Shown: in pieces, positions 8,570 to 20,300 of the stretch | Position numbering within the stretch: the first letter of the stretch is position 1 | How the letters are laid out: each line of letters begins with the position of its first letter | Source of the DNA: Streptomyces lycii | GTDB taxonomy: Bacteria; Actinomycetota; Actinomycetes; Streptomycetales; Streptomycetaceae | Length of the DNA: 64,000 nt | Assembly (NCBI RefSeq): GCF_009735685.1 | Contig: NZ_WHPN01000275.1 | Span: forward strand, 1-64,000 | Direction: 5' to 3' | Notes under the pieces: generated by a model | The model's input: the letters and a program-made list of their open reading frames with translations, nothing else | Database searches by the model: none | What the model was told of the DNA's origin: nothing | Position numbers and translations under genes: made by a program

Positions 8570-10062
8570 AGCGACGGTGCCTCCTCGAGCAGCGGGTGCC
8601 CCCAGCGTGCGGTGTACGCGGCCTCGACCGCGGCACCGACCCGGTAGAGCCGGTCGTCGGCCATGGCGGGGGCGATGATCTGGAGCCCCACCGGCAGGCC
8701 GTCCTCGGGTGCCAGGCCGCAGGGCAGCGACATGGCGGCGTTCCCCGCCAGGTTGGCCGGGATGGTGCACAGGTCGGCGAGGTACATCGCCAGCGGGTCG
8801 TCCGCGCGCTCGCCGATCGGGAACGCCGTGGTCGGGGTGGTCGGCGAGACGATCACGTCGACCTGCTCGAAGGCCTTCTCGAAGTCCTTCGAGATGAGCG
8901 TGCGGACCTTCTGCGCCGAGCCGTAGTACGCGTCGTAGTAGCCGGAGCTGAGCGCGTACGTGCCGAGCATGATGCGGCGCTTCACCTCGGGGCCGAAACC
9001 GGCCTCTCGGGTGAGGGCCGTGACGTCCTCGGCGGACCGCGTGCCGTCGTCGCCGACCCGCAGGCCGTAGCGCATGGCGTCGAAGCGGGCCAGGTTCGAG
9101 GAGCACTCGGACGGGGCGATCAGGTAGTACGCGGCGAGCGCCAGGTCGAAGGACGGGCAGGAGATCTCGGTGACCTCCGCGCCCAGCGAACGCAGCAGGT
9201 CCACGGACTCGTTGAACCGCTGCATCACGCCGGCCTGGTAGCCCTCGCCGGCGAACTCCTTGACGACGCCGACGCGCAGGCCCTTCACGTCGCCGTTCCG
9301 CGCCGCCTCGACGACCGGCGGCACCGGGCGGTCGATGGACGTGGAGTCCAGCGGGTCGTGCCCGGCGATCACCTCGTGCAGCAGGGCCGCGTCGAGCACC
9401 GTACGGGCACAGGGGCCGCCCTGGTCGAGGGACGAGGAGAAGGCGACCATGCCGTAACGGGAGACGCCGCCGTAGGTCGGCTTGACACCGACCGTGCCGG
9501 TGACGGCCGCGGGCTGGCGGATGGAGCCGCCGGTGTCCGTGCCGATCGCGAGCGGCGCCTCGTACGCGGCGAGCGCGGCCGCCGAACCGCCGCCGGAACC
9601 GCCCGGGATACGGGTCAGGTCCCAGGGGTTGCCGGTCGGGCCGAACGCGCTGTTCTCCGTGGAGGAGCCCATCGCGAACTCGTCCATGTTGGTCTTGCCC
9701 AGGATGACGACGTCGGCCGCCTTGAGCCGCTTCGTCACCGTCGCGTCGTACGGCGGCAGCCAGCCTTCGAGGATCTTGGAGCCGACCGTGGTGGGGACGC
9801 CCTCGGTGGTGAAGATGTCCTTCAGCGCGAGCGGCACACCGGCCAGCGGGCCCAGCTGCTCGCCCCGCGCCCGCTTCTCGTCGACGGCGCGCGCCTGGGC
9901 GAGCGCGCCCTCGCGGTCCACGTGCAGGAAGGCGTTGACCTTCTCGTCCACCGCCTCGATCCGCGCCAGGTGCGCCTCGGTGACCTCCACGGCGGTGACC
10001 TCGCCGGAGGCGATCAGCGCGGCGGTCTCGGCCGCGGTCAGCCTGATCAGGTTCTCGGCCAT
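8566..10062 (-). CDS. gatA: Aspartyl/glutamyl-tRNA(Asn/Gln) amidotransferase subunit A
   Basis: A 498-residue amidase-signature protein. It releases ammonia from glutamine for transamidation of Glu-tRNA(Gln) or Asp-tRNA(Asn). The Ser-cisSer-Lys catalytic set is visible: Lys in [10 protein letters not shown] (~80), the Gly/Ser-rich [10 protein letters not shown] (~155) and the nucleophile region [12 protein letters not shown] (~175). The start is 1 base after the gatC stop, with GGGGGAGGA inside gatC. Gene order and spacing show a single operon. Confidence 0.97.
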   Translation of the reverse strand: MAENLIRLTAAETAALIASGEVTAVEVTEAHLARIEAVDEKVNAFLHVDREGALAQARAVDEKRARGEQLGPLAGVPLALKDIFTTEGVPTTVGSKILEGWLPPYDATVTKRLKAADVVILGKTNMDEFAMGSSTENSAFGPTGNPWDLTRIPGGSGGGSAAALAAYEAPLAIGTDTGGSIRQPAAVTGTVGVKPTYGGVSRYGMVAFSSSLDQGGPCARTVLDAALLHEVIAGHDPLDSTSIDRPVPPVVEAARNGDVKGLRVGVVKEFAGEGYQAGVMQRFNESVDLLRSLGAEVTEISCPSFDLALAAYYLIAPSECSSNLARFDAMRYGLRVGDDGTRSAEDVTALTREAGFGPEVKRRIMLGTYALSSGYYDAYYGSAQKVRTLISKDFEKAFEQVDVIVSPTTPTTAFPIGERADDPLAMYLADLCTIPANLAGNAAMSLPCGLAPEDGLPVGLQIIAPAMADDRLYRVGAAVEAAYTARWGHPLLEEAPSL

Positions 10063-10063
10063 G

Positions 10064-10360
10064 TCAGTCCTCCCCCAGGATCTGCGGCACCTTGAAACGC
10101 TGCTGCTCCTGCGCGGGGGCCCCGGAGAGCGCCTGCTCGGGGGTCAGTGACGGACGGACCTCGTCCTGTCGCATGACATTGGTCAGCGGCAGGGGGTGCG
10201 AGGTCGGCGGTACGTCCTCGTCGGCCACATCGGAAACGCGGGCGACCGCGCCGATGATCACGTCGAGCTGTTCGGCGAAGTGGTCGAGCTCTTCGGCCTT
10301 CAGCTCAAGACGTGACAGCCGGGCGAGGTGGGCGACCTCCTCGCGCGTGATGCCAGGCAT
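10064..10360 (-). CDS. gatC: Aspartyl/glutamyl-tRNA(Asn/Gln) amidotransferase subunit C
   Basis: A 98-residue GatC, the belt-like subunit that stabilises GatA on GatB. It has the family start [15 protein letters not shown] and the C-terminal LRPDE-like part ([11 protein letters not shown]). ATG 10360 follows GAGGATCGCTGA. It is the first gene of the gatCAB operon, so the operon promoter should lie in the repeat-rich gap to its right. Confidence 0.96.
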   Translation of the reverse strand: MPGITREEVAHLARLSRLELKAEELDHFAEQLDVIIGAVARVSDVADEDVPPTSHPLPLTNVMRQDEVRPSLTPEQALSGAPAQEQQRFKVPQILGED

Positions 10361-10874
10361 TCAGCGATCCTCAGGGTGAGTGTGTGGGTGTCCGGCCCAA
10401 TCCTATGGCCGACGCCCACCCCGAGACGAAAGGGTTCCGGCGGCGGCCCGGGACCTGCGGCGGACCGGCTGCTCCCGGGCGCGCCTCTCGCGGGCGCGCG
10501 CGTACCGCGGCCCGCGGCGGCGGGGGCGGGTCGGTCCGGGATTCCGGGCGGGGCGGGTCCGGGGTGTGGGGACGGGGGGTACGGGAGCGCGGGGTACGGG
10601 GCCCGGGGCGAGGTCGGCTTCAGAGTGCGGGTCCGCGGGTCGGCTCCGGAGTCCCGGGGGCGGGGCACGGGTCGGGTCCGGGGTGCGGAGATACGGAGAT
10701 ACGGAGATGCAGAGATACGGAGGCGCGGGCAAAATCGGCGCCGGAGACCGGGTCCGCGGGCCGGCTCAGGAGTCCCCGGTCCGGGGTCCGGGGTCCGGGG
10801 TCCGGGGTCCGGGATCGCGGCGGTGCGCGCCACGGCTCACGCCCGGGGGCGCGGGCGCCGGATCCGCCGGGCGG
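10361..10874. repeat. 514-base gap with low-complexity tandem repeats
   Basis: This gap lies between gatC and the end of the GGDEF-EAL gene. It contains degenerate GGTCCGGG runs, a 9-base GGAGATAC-type cluster (10688-10722) and an 8-base unit GGGGTCCG repeated about four to five times (10778-10813). Open frames here change product in every frame and carry no family signature. The gatCAB promoter must lie at the left end of this gap, but no clear -35/-10 pair was found. Confidence 0.65.
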
Positions 10875-13109
10875 TTAGTTGACGGGCTGGCCCGAGGACC
10901 GCGGCCGGTCGGCGTTGCCCTTCGTGCCGCCGTGCGTGCCGCCGTGCGCGCTGCCGTGCGTGTTCCCGTTGCCGTGCCCGTTCGCGGGAGCGGGGCCCGC
11001 GGCCGGGCCGAGTTCCGGCCGGACCGCACGCTCCAGGCGCGCGGGGGCCGCCGCGGCCGCCGCCTGCCCCGGCCCGGCGGCCGCCTCCCGCAGCCGGAGC
11101 CACGCGGTCGTCTCGTCCGGCGGCATCGCCGCGGCGACCAGCCATCCCTGCACGGCGTCGCAGCGCAGGTCCCGCAGCCGCTCCCAGGTCTCGTCGTCCT
11201 CGACTCCCTCCGCGACGACGAGCAGGCCCAGCGAGTGCGCCAGGTCCACGGTGCAGCGGACGATCTCGGCGTCCTCGGCGTCGATCGCGAGCCGGGCCAC
11301 GAAGGAACGGTCGATCTTCAGCTCGCTGACCGGCAGCCGCCGCAGATGGACGAGCGAGGAATAGCCGGTGCCGAAGTCGTCGAGCGACATCTTCACGCCG
11401 TGCCCGGTCAGCGCGGCGAGGGTGTCGGCGGCGCGCTGCGGGTCCTCCAGCAGCACATGCTCGGTGATCTCCAGCTGGAGGGCGCCGGGCGGTACGCCGT
11501 GCCGGGCGAGCCGGGCGGCCACCGATCCGGCGAACCCGGGCGTGTGGACGTCGCGCGGCGAGACGTTGACGGCCACCGGCGCCATCAGCCCCGCGGCCCG
11601 CCAGACGGCGACCTGCGCGAGGGCCGTCTCCAGGACGTACTCCGTGAGATGCGGCATCAGGCCGGAGGACTCGGCGATGGCGATGAACTCGTCCGGGCTG
11701 ACCCGGCCGCGCTCCGGATGCACCCAGCGCACCAGCGCCTCCAGCCCGCGCACCCGGCCGTCGAACCCGACCTTGGGCTGGTAGTGCAGCTCGACGTCAC
11801 CCGCGTCCAGGGCCCGGCGCAGATCGCCCAGCAGCCCGAGCCGGTCGGGCGTGTTGCCGTCGCGCTTCGCCTCGTAGACCTCGCAGCCGCTGCGGTCCCG
11901 CTTGGCCTGGTACATGGCGACGTCCGCCCGGCGCAGCAGGTCCTCGGCGTCCAGCGCGTGGTCGGGGAACACGGCGACCCCGGCGCTGGCCTCCAGCACC
12001 AGGTTGAGCCCGTCCAGGTCGAGCGGGGTGCTGAGGGAGGTGGCGAGTTCGCGGGCCATGCGCTGGGCACTGGTGATGGAGTCGGTGGCGGGCAGCAGTA
12101 CGGCGAACTCGTCACCGCCGAGCCGAGCGGCCTCGGCGCCGCTCGGCAGGGCGAGCCGGAGCCGGTCTGCGATCTGCAACAGCAGCCGGTCACCGGCGAG
12201 ATGGCCGAGGGTGTCGTTGACCGAACGGAAGCGGTCGAGGTCGATCAGGACGAGCGCCGCCCGGCCGCCGACCCGCTCGGCGTCGTCCAGCGTGGTCCAG
12301 GCGCGCTCCAGCAGCCACTGCCGGTTCGGCAGCCCGGTCAGCGGGTCGCGCAGCTGCTCCTCGGCGCGGGCCCGGGCGATCCACAGGGTGGAGTCGAGGG
12401 CGATCAGCGGCACGGCGAACAGCGGCAGCAGCACCGGGAGGTCGATGGCGACCACGCAGATGAGCGGGGCGATGCCGAGCAGCGCGACCCCGACGAGGGC
12501 CTGCCGCAGCATCGCGGTGCGGGCGACGCTGGGCAGGCTGCCCGCGCGCGGCGCGAAGCAATACCAGAGCAGCAGCCGGGTCACCAGCAGATAGGTGAGG
12601 GCCGCGGCGAACAGCTCGGGGAGCACGAGCAGGTCCCAGCTCTCCGGCTTCCACGGGTGCTCGACGGACGGGGCCTCCCCGCAGAGGGAGAGCACGAGCG
12701 CCGCGGCCGCGATGCCGTGGATGTCCACCGCGCCGTGCAGCAGTCCGAGCCGCCAGCGCTGATGTCTCGCGGCGCTCACCAGCACCACGACGGCGAGGCT
12801 GACCAGAACGGCCGGGACCCAGCCGTAGAGGAGCAGCACGGCCAGGGTCAGGGCGGCGCCGGAGCCCGTACCGCCCCACCAGCGGTCCCGGCCGAGCGCC
12901 ACCAGATGGCCGACGATGATCCCGGTGAGGATCGCCAGCGACCAGCCGACGGTCCCGGTCGGGAAGAGCGCCCGGCCGCTGACGAGCACATGGAAGACGC
13001 CGGCGGCCAGCACGAGGCCGGCCGCGGCGACAACGGCCGTCGGCAGCGGCCCCGGCCCGGCGAACCGGCGCAGCCGTGTCGCCGGATCGGCACTGTCGGT
13101 CGGTTTCAT
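10875..13109 (-). CDS. rmdB: Membrane GGDEF-EAL cyclic di-GMP protein (RmdB-like)
   Basis: A 744-residue protein with 6-8 N-terminal membrane segments (~10-250), a GGDEF domain (~275-435, intact RLGGDEF at ~330) and an EAL domain (~450-700, intact LEALVRW at ~453). A low-complexity tail follows (AHGGTHGGT-type). It makes or breaks c-di-GMP at the membrane. In S. coelicolor the orthologue next to ligA is recalled as the phosphodiesterase RmdB, which affects aerial development. Both motifs are intact here, so the net direction cannot be told from sequence. ATG 13109 follows GAGAGGGACGGGA. An open frame extends 72 codons upstream but lacks coding character. Confidence 0.88.
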   Translation of the reverse strand: MKPTDSADPATRLRRFAGPGPLPTAVVAAAGLVLAAGVFHVLVSGRALFPTGTVGWSLAILTGIIVGHLVALGRDRWWGGTGSGAALTLAVLLLYGWVPAVLVSLAVVVLVSAARHQRWRLGLLHGAVDIHGIAAAALVLSLCGEAPSVEHPWKPESWDLLVLPELFAAALTYLLVTRLLLWYCFAPRAGSLPSVARTAMLRQALVGVALLGIAPLICVVAIDLPVLLPLFAVPLIALDSTLWIARARAEEQLRDPLTGLPNRQWLLERAWTTLDDAERVGGRAALVLIDLDRFRSVNDTLGHLAGDRLLLQIADRLRLALPSGAEAARLGGDEFAVLLPATDSITSAQRMARELATSLSTPLDLDGLNLVLEASAGVAVFPDHALDAEDLLRRADVAMYQAKRDRSGCEVYEAKRDGNTPDRLGLLGDLRRALDAGDVELHYQPKVGFDGRVRGLEALVRWVHPERGRVSPDEFIAIAESSGLMPHLTEYVLETALAQVAVWRAAGLMAPVAVNVSPRDVHTPGFAGSVAARLARHGVPPGALQLEITEHVLLEDPQRAADTLAALTGHGVKMSLDDFGTGYSSLVHLRRLPVSELKIDRSFVARLAIDAEDAEIVRCTVDLAHSLGLLVVAEGVEDDETWERLRDLRCDAVQGWLVAAAMPPDETTAWLRLREAAAGPGQAAAAAAPARLERAVRPELGPAAGPAPANGHGNGNTHGSAHGGTHGGTKGNADRPRSSGQPVN

Positions 13110-13367
13110 TCCCGTCCCTCTCACAGCCGGCGGTGCCTGTGCCCCGTCGGGGCGCCGGACCGGAGCGGAACATGGCCGGGCCCCCGCGCGGCACCGTCGG
13201 GGTGCCACCGCGTTCGAGATCCCACCACGCAGCTGTGCACGGCAGGCGCACACCCTCAACAGTAGGCTGCCCAGCAGGAAGACGGACAACGATCCGAAGT
13301 GGTTGCCCGAATGCGATCCCGCCATCCTGAACGCTCTGATATGCGTAAAAGAAGCGGCATGTGACGG
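13110..13367. promoter_or_regulatory. Upstream region of the GGDEF-EAL gene
   Basis: 258 bases between ligA and the GGDEF-EAL gene, both on the minus strand, with local AT-rich pockets around 13320-13365. It should contain the GGDEF-EAL promoter. On the minus strand TTGTCC lies 19 bases before TACTGT (near 13265-13295), a weak match. No BldD-type box was recognised. Confidence 0.35.
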
Positions 13368-15584
<2,217 letters not shown>

Positions 15585-16598
15585 TCACTCAGGGTTGTCC
15601 GCGAGGGATCTCGCCGCCCGGGCACCGTGCGCCAGCACATCCCGCGCGTAGGCCGGGGAGGCGCCCGCGAGACCGCACGCCGGGGTGATCACCACGGACT
15701 CGGCGAGAGTCCCCGGATCCAGCCCCAGCCTGCGCCACAGCGTCCTGACACCCATGACGCTACCGGCAGGGTCCGACAACGGGGCGTCCGTCCCCGGCAC
15801 GATTCCGGCGAACAGCGCCGTACCGCCCTCGACGGCTTCCCCGACCTGCTCGTCGTCACGCTCCGTGAGCAGCGAGAAGTCGAACGAGATCCCTGCGGCC
15901 CCGGCCCGGCGCAGCAGCCCGAACGGCACGTCCGGCGCGCAGGAGTGCACCACGACCGGGGCGCCGTCCGCCGCGGCGATCACCTCGCGCAGCGCGCCCT
16001 CGGCCACCGCGCGGTCGACGGCCCGGTGCGTGCGGTAGCCGCTGGCCGTCGGCACCCGGCCGAGGAGCACGGCGGTCAGCGACGGCTCGTCCAGCTGGAG
16101 CACGGGAGCGGCTCCGGGCACCCTCCGCCGCACCTCCGCGAGATGCCCGCGCACCCCCTCGGCCAGCGACGCCGCCAGGTCCCGGCAGGCGCCGGGGTCG
16201 CCGAGCATCGCCTCGCCGCCGCGCCGCTCCAGCGCCGCGGCGAGCGTCCACGGGCCCGCGGCCTGCACCTTCAGCGCGCCCTCGTACCCCTGCGTGAACT
16301 CCTCCAGGGCGTCGAGGTCCTCGCCGAGCCACGACCGCGCACGGCGCGTGTCACGCCCCGGCCGGTCGCTCAGCCGCCAGCCGCTGGGCTCCACATGCGC
16401 GTACAGCTCCACCAGCAGCCCGGTGGTCCGGCCGATCATGTCCGCGCCGGGCCCGCGCGCGGGCAGCTCGGGAAGGTGCGGCAGCCGCTCCAGCGAACCG
16501 GTCACGGTCTTCGCCGCCTCCCGCGCGTCCCCGCCGGGCATCGAACCGACCCCGCTCGCGGCGGCGGGGCCCCAGCTGAACTTCTGCTTCTCGCTCAC
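15585..16598 (-). CDS. Cobalamin-independent methionine synthase-like protein
   Basis: A 337-residue protein related to the C-terminal catalytic half of MetE (UROD/MetE-like barrel). It is much shorter than true MetE (~750 residues). Visible features are SGVGSMPG near the start, VQAAGPWTLAAALE (~120), LQLDEPSL (~185), VVHSCAPD (~235) and ITPACGLAGAS (~315). The His and Cys in the last two resemble MetE zinc ligands. The gene beside ligA in mycobacteria (recalled as Rv3015c) belongs to the same family, so the pairing is ancient. GTG 16598 starts the conserved part but has no good ribosome binding site. The substrate is unknown. Confidence 0.8.
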   Translation of the reverse strand: MSEKQKFSWGPAAASGVGSMPGGDAREAAKTVTGSLERLPHLPELPARGPGADMIGRTTGLLVELYAHVEPSGWRLSDRPGRDTRRARSWLGEDLDALEEFTQGYEGALKVQAAGPWTLAAALERRGGEAMLGDPGACRDLAASLAEGVRGHLAEVRRRVPGAAPVLQLDEPSLTAVLLGRVPTASGYRTHRAVDRAVAEGALREVIAAADGAPVVVHSCAPDVPFGLLRRAGAAGISFDFSLLTERDDEQVGEAVEGGTALFAGIVPGTDAPLSDPAGSVMGVRTLWRRLGLDPGTLAESVVITPACGLAGASPAYARDVLAHGARAARSLADNPE

Positions 16599-16861
16599 GC
16601 GGAAAGCGTACGGGGCGCCCGCCCCGCGACCGGGCGCCCCGCCCCCTGCCCCGTCCGACCGCGCCCGGCCGCGCCCGCCGCATCCCGGCCCGCTCCCTGC
16701 CCGGTGTGCGCCCGCCACGCTCCGTCACTGCCCGGCGCCGCTCTTGCCCGGCTGGGCCGGGCCGCGCCCCGTACCTGTGCTCCCGCCCGCGCTCCGGCCC
16801 GCCGGACGGACCGGCTCCGGCGCCTGTCCGGCCGTGGGCCGCTCCTCTCGTTCCCGATGGC

Positions 16862-17407
16862 TCAGGCGGCCAGCGCGGGCACGCCCGCCGGCGGGGGCTC
16901 CTCTCCCAGGACGAGTTCGAACCACACGCTCTTGCCGACCGCACCCACCGGAGGCGTGTCCTCCGGCGGGCCGTCCCCCCAGGAGTCCGCGAGCAGATCG
17001 AGGATCAGCAGCCCGCGCCCCCGCTCGGCCTCCGCACCCGGCACGTCCGGCGGCCCGGCGGCCGGACACACGGGCAGCCCGGCGCAGTCGTCCAGAACGC
17101 TCACCCTCAGCACGGGGTGCAGCCAGCGCAGCCGTACGACGGCGGGTCCGGCCGCGTAGCGCACGGCGTTGGTGGTCACCTCCGAGGCGAGCAGCTCGGC
17201 CCGGTCGGCGAGCACGCCCAGGCCGTGCGCTCCGAGCACGGCCCGCAGGGTGGTCCGGGTGATGCCGGGTCCCCGCGGATCCCTCGGGAAGCGGAGTTCG
17301 TACTCCCAGGGGCCGTGGAAGCCGATGGGTTCGGGCGAGGGCGGGAACTGCGGCCTTGGAGCGGTCTCCTGTCCGGGCACGTGCCGGGACTCGGTCCTCT
17401 TCTGCAC
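16862..17407 (-). CDS. RsbW/SpoIIAB-like ATP-binding regulatory protein
   Basis: A 181-residue HATPase_c_2 protein of the anti-sigma/serine kinase type found in great numbers in Streptomyces. The N-box is ELLASEVTTNAVRYA (~85-100) and the G-box is RGRGLLILDLLADSWG (~137-152). The first ~40 residues are a variable Pro-rich region. GTG 17407 follows a perfect AGGAGGTGTCCGC site, which decides it over a start 59 codons upstream. It is divergent from the HTH/DUF397 pair, and together they form the classic WhiJ-type triad. Confidence 0.88.
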   Translation of the reverse strand: MQKRTESRHVPGQETAPRPQFPPSPEPIGFHGPWEYELRFPRDPRGPGITRTTLRAVLGAHGLGVLADRAELLASEVTTNAVRYAAGPAVVRLRWLHPVLRVSVLDDCAGLPVCPAAGPPDVPGAEAERGRGLLILDLLADSWGDGPPEDTPPVGAVGKSVWFELVLGEEPPPAGVPALAA

Positions 17408-17734
17408 GCGGACACCTCCTGGTGCGGGTGGTGGGTCGTGTGACGACTCACGGGCGGGTGGGCTGCCGGGTTCGGCAGCGGCCACACGACCCACGGCGTT
17501 TCGGCCGCCGCAGCTCTGCCGGTGGCATTGCCGCCGCACCGGGGCCGACAGGCCCTGTTCGGTCGGCGGTGCGCTTCCGCTCATACGCCGCTGTCGAGTG
17601 GCTCAGATCACACGCTAGCGTCCGCTCTATAACCCGTGCTACCGAAGTCACTTGAACGAGTTAACCCAAGAGCCCGCGCTGGACGGCCGGACGCGAGCCT
17701 CGGCAAACTGTGCGGGCACACAAGGAGTTGACCC
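17408..17734. promoter_or_regulatory. Divergent promoter region of the WhiJ-type triad
   Basis: 327 bases between the ATPase (minus) and HTH (plus) genes, with an AT-richer core at 17590-17670. The core holds CTCTATAACC, the palindromic GACGCTAGCGT-like stretch and TTGAACGAGTTAAC, plausible -10 elements and an operator for the HTH protein. No single promoter stands out. Confidence 0.4.
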
Positions 17735-18586
17735 ATGGCCCCGCGGCACCACCCCACGATCCGGCAGCGACGATTCGGTGCCGAACTCCGCCGCCTGCGC
17801 GAAGGCGCAGGGCTCTCGGCGCCCGTGGCCGCGGAGCGTCTGGGCGCGGACCGAACCGTGATCTCCAACATCGAGGCGGGCCGGTTCGGCATCAGCGAAG
17901 AGCGGCTGCGGCGGCTGGCCAGCATCTACGAGTGCAACGACCCCGGACTCGTCGACGCGCTGGCCGCGTTGACCGGAGGACGCGGGAAGGGCTGGTGGGA
18001 GGAGTACCGGGGCAGGATTCCGCCGGACTTCCTGGACGTCGCGGAACTCGAGCACCACGCCGCCGGACTTCGGACGCTCCAGACCGCACACATGCCGGGC
18101 CTCTTCCAGACGGAGGACCACGCCCGCGCCCTGTTCGACCTCTTCGTGCCCGCCCTGCCCCGTCTGGAGGTGGAACTGCGGGTCGCCCAGCGCCTGGAAC
18201 GCCACAGCGTCATCACCCGCGAGCCCGGCGTACCGTACGTCGGCCTGGTCCACGAGGCGGCGCTGCGCATGCGGATCGGCGGACGCCGCGTCGCCCGGGA
18301 TCAGTTGGGGCGCCTCCTTGAAGAGAGCGAGCGGCCCAACGTCCGGCTCCTCGTGGTTCCGTTCACAGCCGAAGGGTTCCCCATGGCCGGGGACACGGTC
18401 ATGTACGCGTCGGCCGCGAACCCGCACCTGGACACCGTCGAGGTGGACTCGCCGACCGGGGCGGTCTTCTTCGACTCCCCCACCCAACTGGCCAACTTCC
18501 GTCGGCGGCTGGACTTGGTCGAACAGGTGGCGTTGAATCCGAAGGCGTCGAGAGACCTCATCCTCGACATCGTCGGAGACCTGTAA
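17735..18586 (+). CDS. XRE-family HTH regulator with DUF5753 (WhiJ-like)
   Basis: A 283-residue DNA-binding protein with a Cro/CI-type helix-turn-helix (~12-65, RLGADRTVISNIEAGRFGI) and a C-terminal DUF5753 domain (~95-280, typical HMPGLFQTEDHARAL and NVRLLVVPF). Members of this Streptomyces family work with a neighbouring DUF397 protein that relieves repression, as described for WhiJ-type systems. ATG 17735 follows AAGGAGTTGACCC. Only 11 bases separate it from the DUF397 gene, so the pair is an operon. Confidence 0.93.
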   Translation: MAPRHHPTIRQRRFGAELRRLREGAGLSAPVAAERLGADRTVISNIEAGRFGISEERLRRLASIYECNDPGLVDALAALTGGRGKGWWEEYRGRIPPDFLDVAELEHHAAGLRTLQTAHMPGLFQTEDHARALFDLFVPALPRLEVELRVAQRLERHSVITREPGVPYVGLVHEAALRMRIGGRRVARDQLGRLLEESERPNVRLLVVPFTAEGFPMAGDTVMYASAANPHLDTVEVDSPTGAVFFDSPTQLANFRRRLDLVEQVALNPKASRDLILDIVGDL

Positions 18587-18597
18587 GAGGTAGCCCT

Positions 18598-18801
18598 GTG
18601 CCGGCCGAGCTGAACTGGTTCAAGTCCTCGTACTCCGAGGCCGCGGGGAACGCCTGCGTGGAGGTCGCCGTCCGCGAGGACGACGGCATAGCGATACGGG
18701 ACAGCGTCTTTCCCGAGCGGGTCCTGCGGACCAGCAGAGCGGGCCTCGCCGCCCTGGTCGCCGGGGTGCGGGACGGGCGGTCCGGACGGCTGCCGGGCTG
18801 A
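18598..18801 (+). CDS. DUF397 protein
   Basis: A 67-residue DUF397 protein with the family core LNWFKSSYSEAAGNACVEVA (residues ~5-24) followed by IRDS. GTG 18598 follows AGAGGTAG. It is the partner and putative antagonist of the preceding HTH protein. Full length, with no oddities. Confidence 0.93.
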   Translation: MPAELNWFKSSYSEAAGNACVEVAVREDDGIAIRDSVFPERVLRTSRAGLAALVAGVRDGRSGRLPG

Positions 18802-18827
18802 GCCCGGGCCGGTCGCCCGGCCCGGGC
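18802..18827. terminator. Bidirectional terminator hairpin
   Basis: Arms GCCCGGGCC (18802-18810) and GGCCCGGGC (18819-18827) pair perfectly around an 8-base loop. It lies between the convergent DUF397 gene and SDR gene and starts at the DUF397 stop. Confidence 0.65.
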
Positions 18828-18840
18828 CGGAGCACGGTGC

Positions 18841-19533
18841 TCAGCCGCCCGGCCGCACCGACAGGTCGGTGATCTCCGCGTCGCGCGGCAGGTCCAGCGC
18901 CGTCAGGATCGTCGTCGCCACCGACTCGGGACTGGCCCAGCGCTTCGGGTCGTACTCCTTGCCCTCCTGCTGGTGCACCTTCGCCTGCATCGGGGTCGCC
19001 GTCCGGCCGGGGTAGACCGAGGTGACCCGGACACCGTTCTCGTGCTCCTCCGCGCGCAGGGAGTCGGCCAGCGCCCTGAGTCCGTGCTTGCTCGCCGCGT
19101 ACGCCGACCACTGCGGGCTGGCGCGCAGCCCCGCGCCGGAGTTCACGAAGAGGACGTGCCCGCGCGCCGCCCTGAGCTGCGGCAGCAGCAGCCGGGTCAG
19201 CTCGGCGGGCGAGACGAGGTTGGCCGCGAGCTGCCGGTTCCAGTCCTTCGGTGTCAGCTGGCCGACCCCGCCGAGGTCGACCACGCCCGCGCAGTGCACG
19301 ACCGAGTCGAGCCGCTCGGGGAGTTCCTGGTGGCTGAGCGCCCAGGACAGCTTCTCGGGGGCGCAGAGGTCGCCGACGAGGGTCCGCGCCCCGGGGTACG
19401 CCCGGCCCAGTTCCTTCGCCCGGCCCGCGTCCCGCGCGAGCAGCCACAGCTCGTCCCCGCGCTCGTCGAGCCGGCGGGCGAGCGCGGTCCCGATGCCGGA
19501 ACCGGCACCGGTGATCAGATGTACGGCAGTCAT
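18841..19533 (-). CDS. Short-chain dehydrogenase/reductase
   Basis: A 230-residue SDR. The cofactor motif TGAGSGIG is at ~8-15, the catalytic Ser region LFVNSGAG at ~125 and YAASKHG (Tyr and Lys) at ~142-148, followed by VYPGRTATPM. Everything needed for NAD(P)H-dependent oxidoreduction is present. ATG 19533 was chosen because MTAVHLITGAG is the normal family start; a start 6 codons upstream is possible. The substrate is unknown, and the neighbours are unrelated. Confidence 0.9.
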   Translation of the reverse strand: MTAVHLITGAGSGIGTALARRLDERGDELWLLARDAGRAKELGRAYPGARTLVGDLCAPEKLSWALSHQELPERLDSVVHCAGVVDLGGVGQLTPKDWNRQLAANLVSPAELTRLLLPQLRAARGHVLFVNSGAGLRASPQWSAYAASKHGLRALADSLRAEEHENGVRVTSVYPGRTATPMQAKVHQQEGKEYDPKRWASPESVATTILTALDLPRDAEITDLSVRPGG

Positions 19534-19598
19534 GGGCCCAGCTTGCCTCATCCCGGTGAGGCGCCGGCTTCGGCGTGCCCGTGCGCCACGGCGACCCG

Positions 19599-19648
19599 GC
19601 CGGGCCCGGAGCCCGGAGCCACGGCGACCCGCACGTGCCGGGCCCGGC
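19599..19648 (-). terminator. Hairpin directly after the LOG gene
   Basis: Arms GCCGGGCCCGG (19599-19609) and CCGGGCCCGGC (19638-19648) give an 11-bp stem around a 28-base loop. The stem abuts the LOG stop codon at 19649, which fits a transcription terminator for that minus-strand gene. Confidence 0.5.
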
Positions 19649-20188
19649 TCAGCGGCCGGGGGCGTTCTCCTCCAGATAGGCCAGCGCCGAGGCCCCGTCC
19701 TCCGCGAAGTACACCAGCTCCGCGAGCGGGCGGTGCAGGAAGCCCTCCTTGTCCATGCGCTGGAGCTGGATCTTCAGTCCGTCGTAGAAGCCGTCGGCGT
19801 TCAGCAGCACCACCGGCTTGTCGTGCAGGCCGTGCTTCTTCAGCTCCATGATCTCGGTCGCCTCGTCCATGGTGCCGGTGCCGCCGACCATGACGACTAT
19901 CGCGTCGCCCCGGGCCAGCATCTCGGCCTTCCGCTCCGCGAGATCCCGGGCGACGATCATCTCGTCCACGCCGTGCCGTGCCGCGTGCGACAGGAACTCC
20001 ACGGACACCCCGGACAGCCGTCCGCCGGCCTGCTCCACGCCGTCCGCCATCACCTTCATCAGCCCGACGTCCGAGCCGCCCCACACCATGGTGTGGCCGC
20101 CGCGGCCGAGCAGTGCGGCGAATTCCCGGGCCGGGGCGGTGTAGCGCTCGTCGAGTTCGGCGGCGGAGCAGAAGACGGTGATGTTCAT
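19649..20188 (-). CDS. LOG-family nucleoside 5'-monophosphate phosphoribohydrolase
   Basis: A 179-residue LOG/TIGR00730 protein. Relatives cleave cytokinin riboside or purine 5'-monophosphates to free base and ribose 5-phosphate. The fold motifs are VFCSAAELDERY at the N-terminus, WGGSDVGLMKVMADG (~36-50) and the active-site loop VGGTGTMDEATE (~100-111). The usual motif is PGGxGTxxE; here Val replaces Pro, while the Gly-Thr and Glu residues are kept. It starts at ATG 20188 and is divergent from the VOC gene. The natural substrate is not predictable. Confidence 0.9.
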   Translation of the reverse strand: MNITVFCSAAELDERYTAPAREFAALLGRGGHTMVWGGSDVGLMKVMADGVEQAGGRLSGVSVEFLSHAARHGVDEMIVARDLAERKAEMLARGDAIVVMVGGTGTMDEATEIMELKKHGLHDKPVVLLNADGFYDGLKIQLQRMDKEGFLHRPLAELVYFAEDGASALAYLEENAPGR

Positions 20189-20300
20189 GGCCGCAGCCTA
20201 CGGACCGGCCCGCGCTTTCGGAATCCGGCCCGGGGACCGATGAGATTCCGCGGCCGCCGTCGTCAGTACGGGCAGGAAGCCCAACGACGAGGAGGCAAAC

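Noticed and set aside
10380..13265. A 961-codon plus-strand open frame
   Set aside because: Antisense to the GGDEF-EAL gene, whose GGDEF and EAL motifs are intact on the minus strand.
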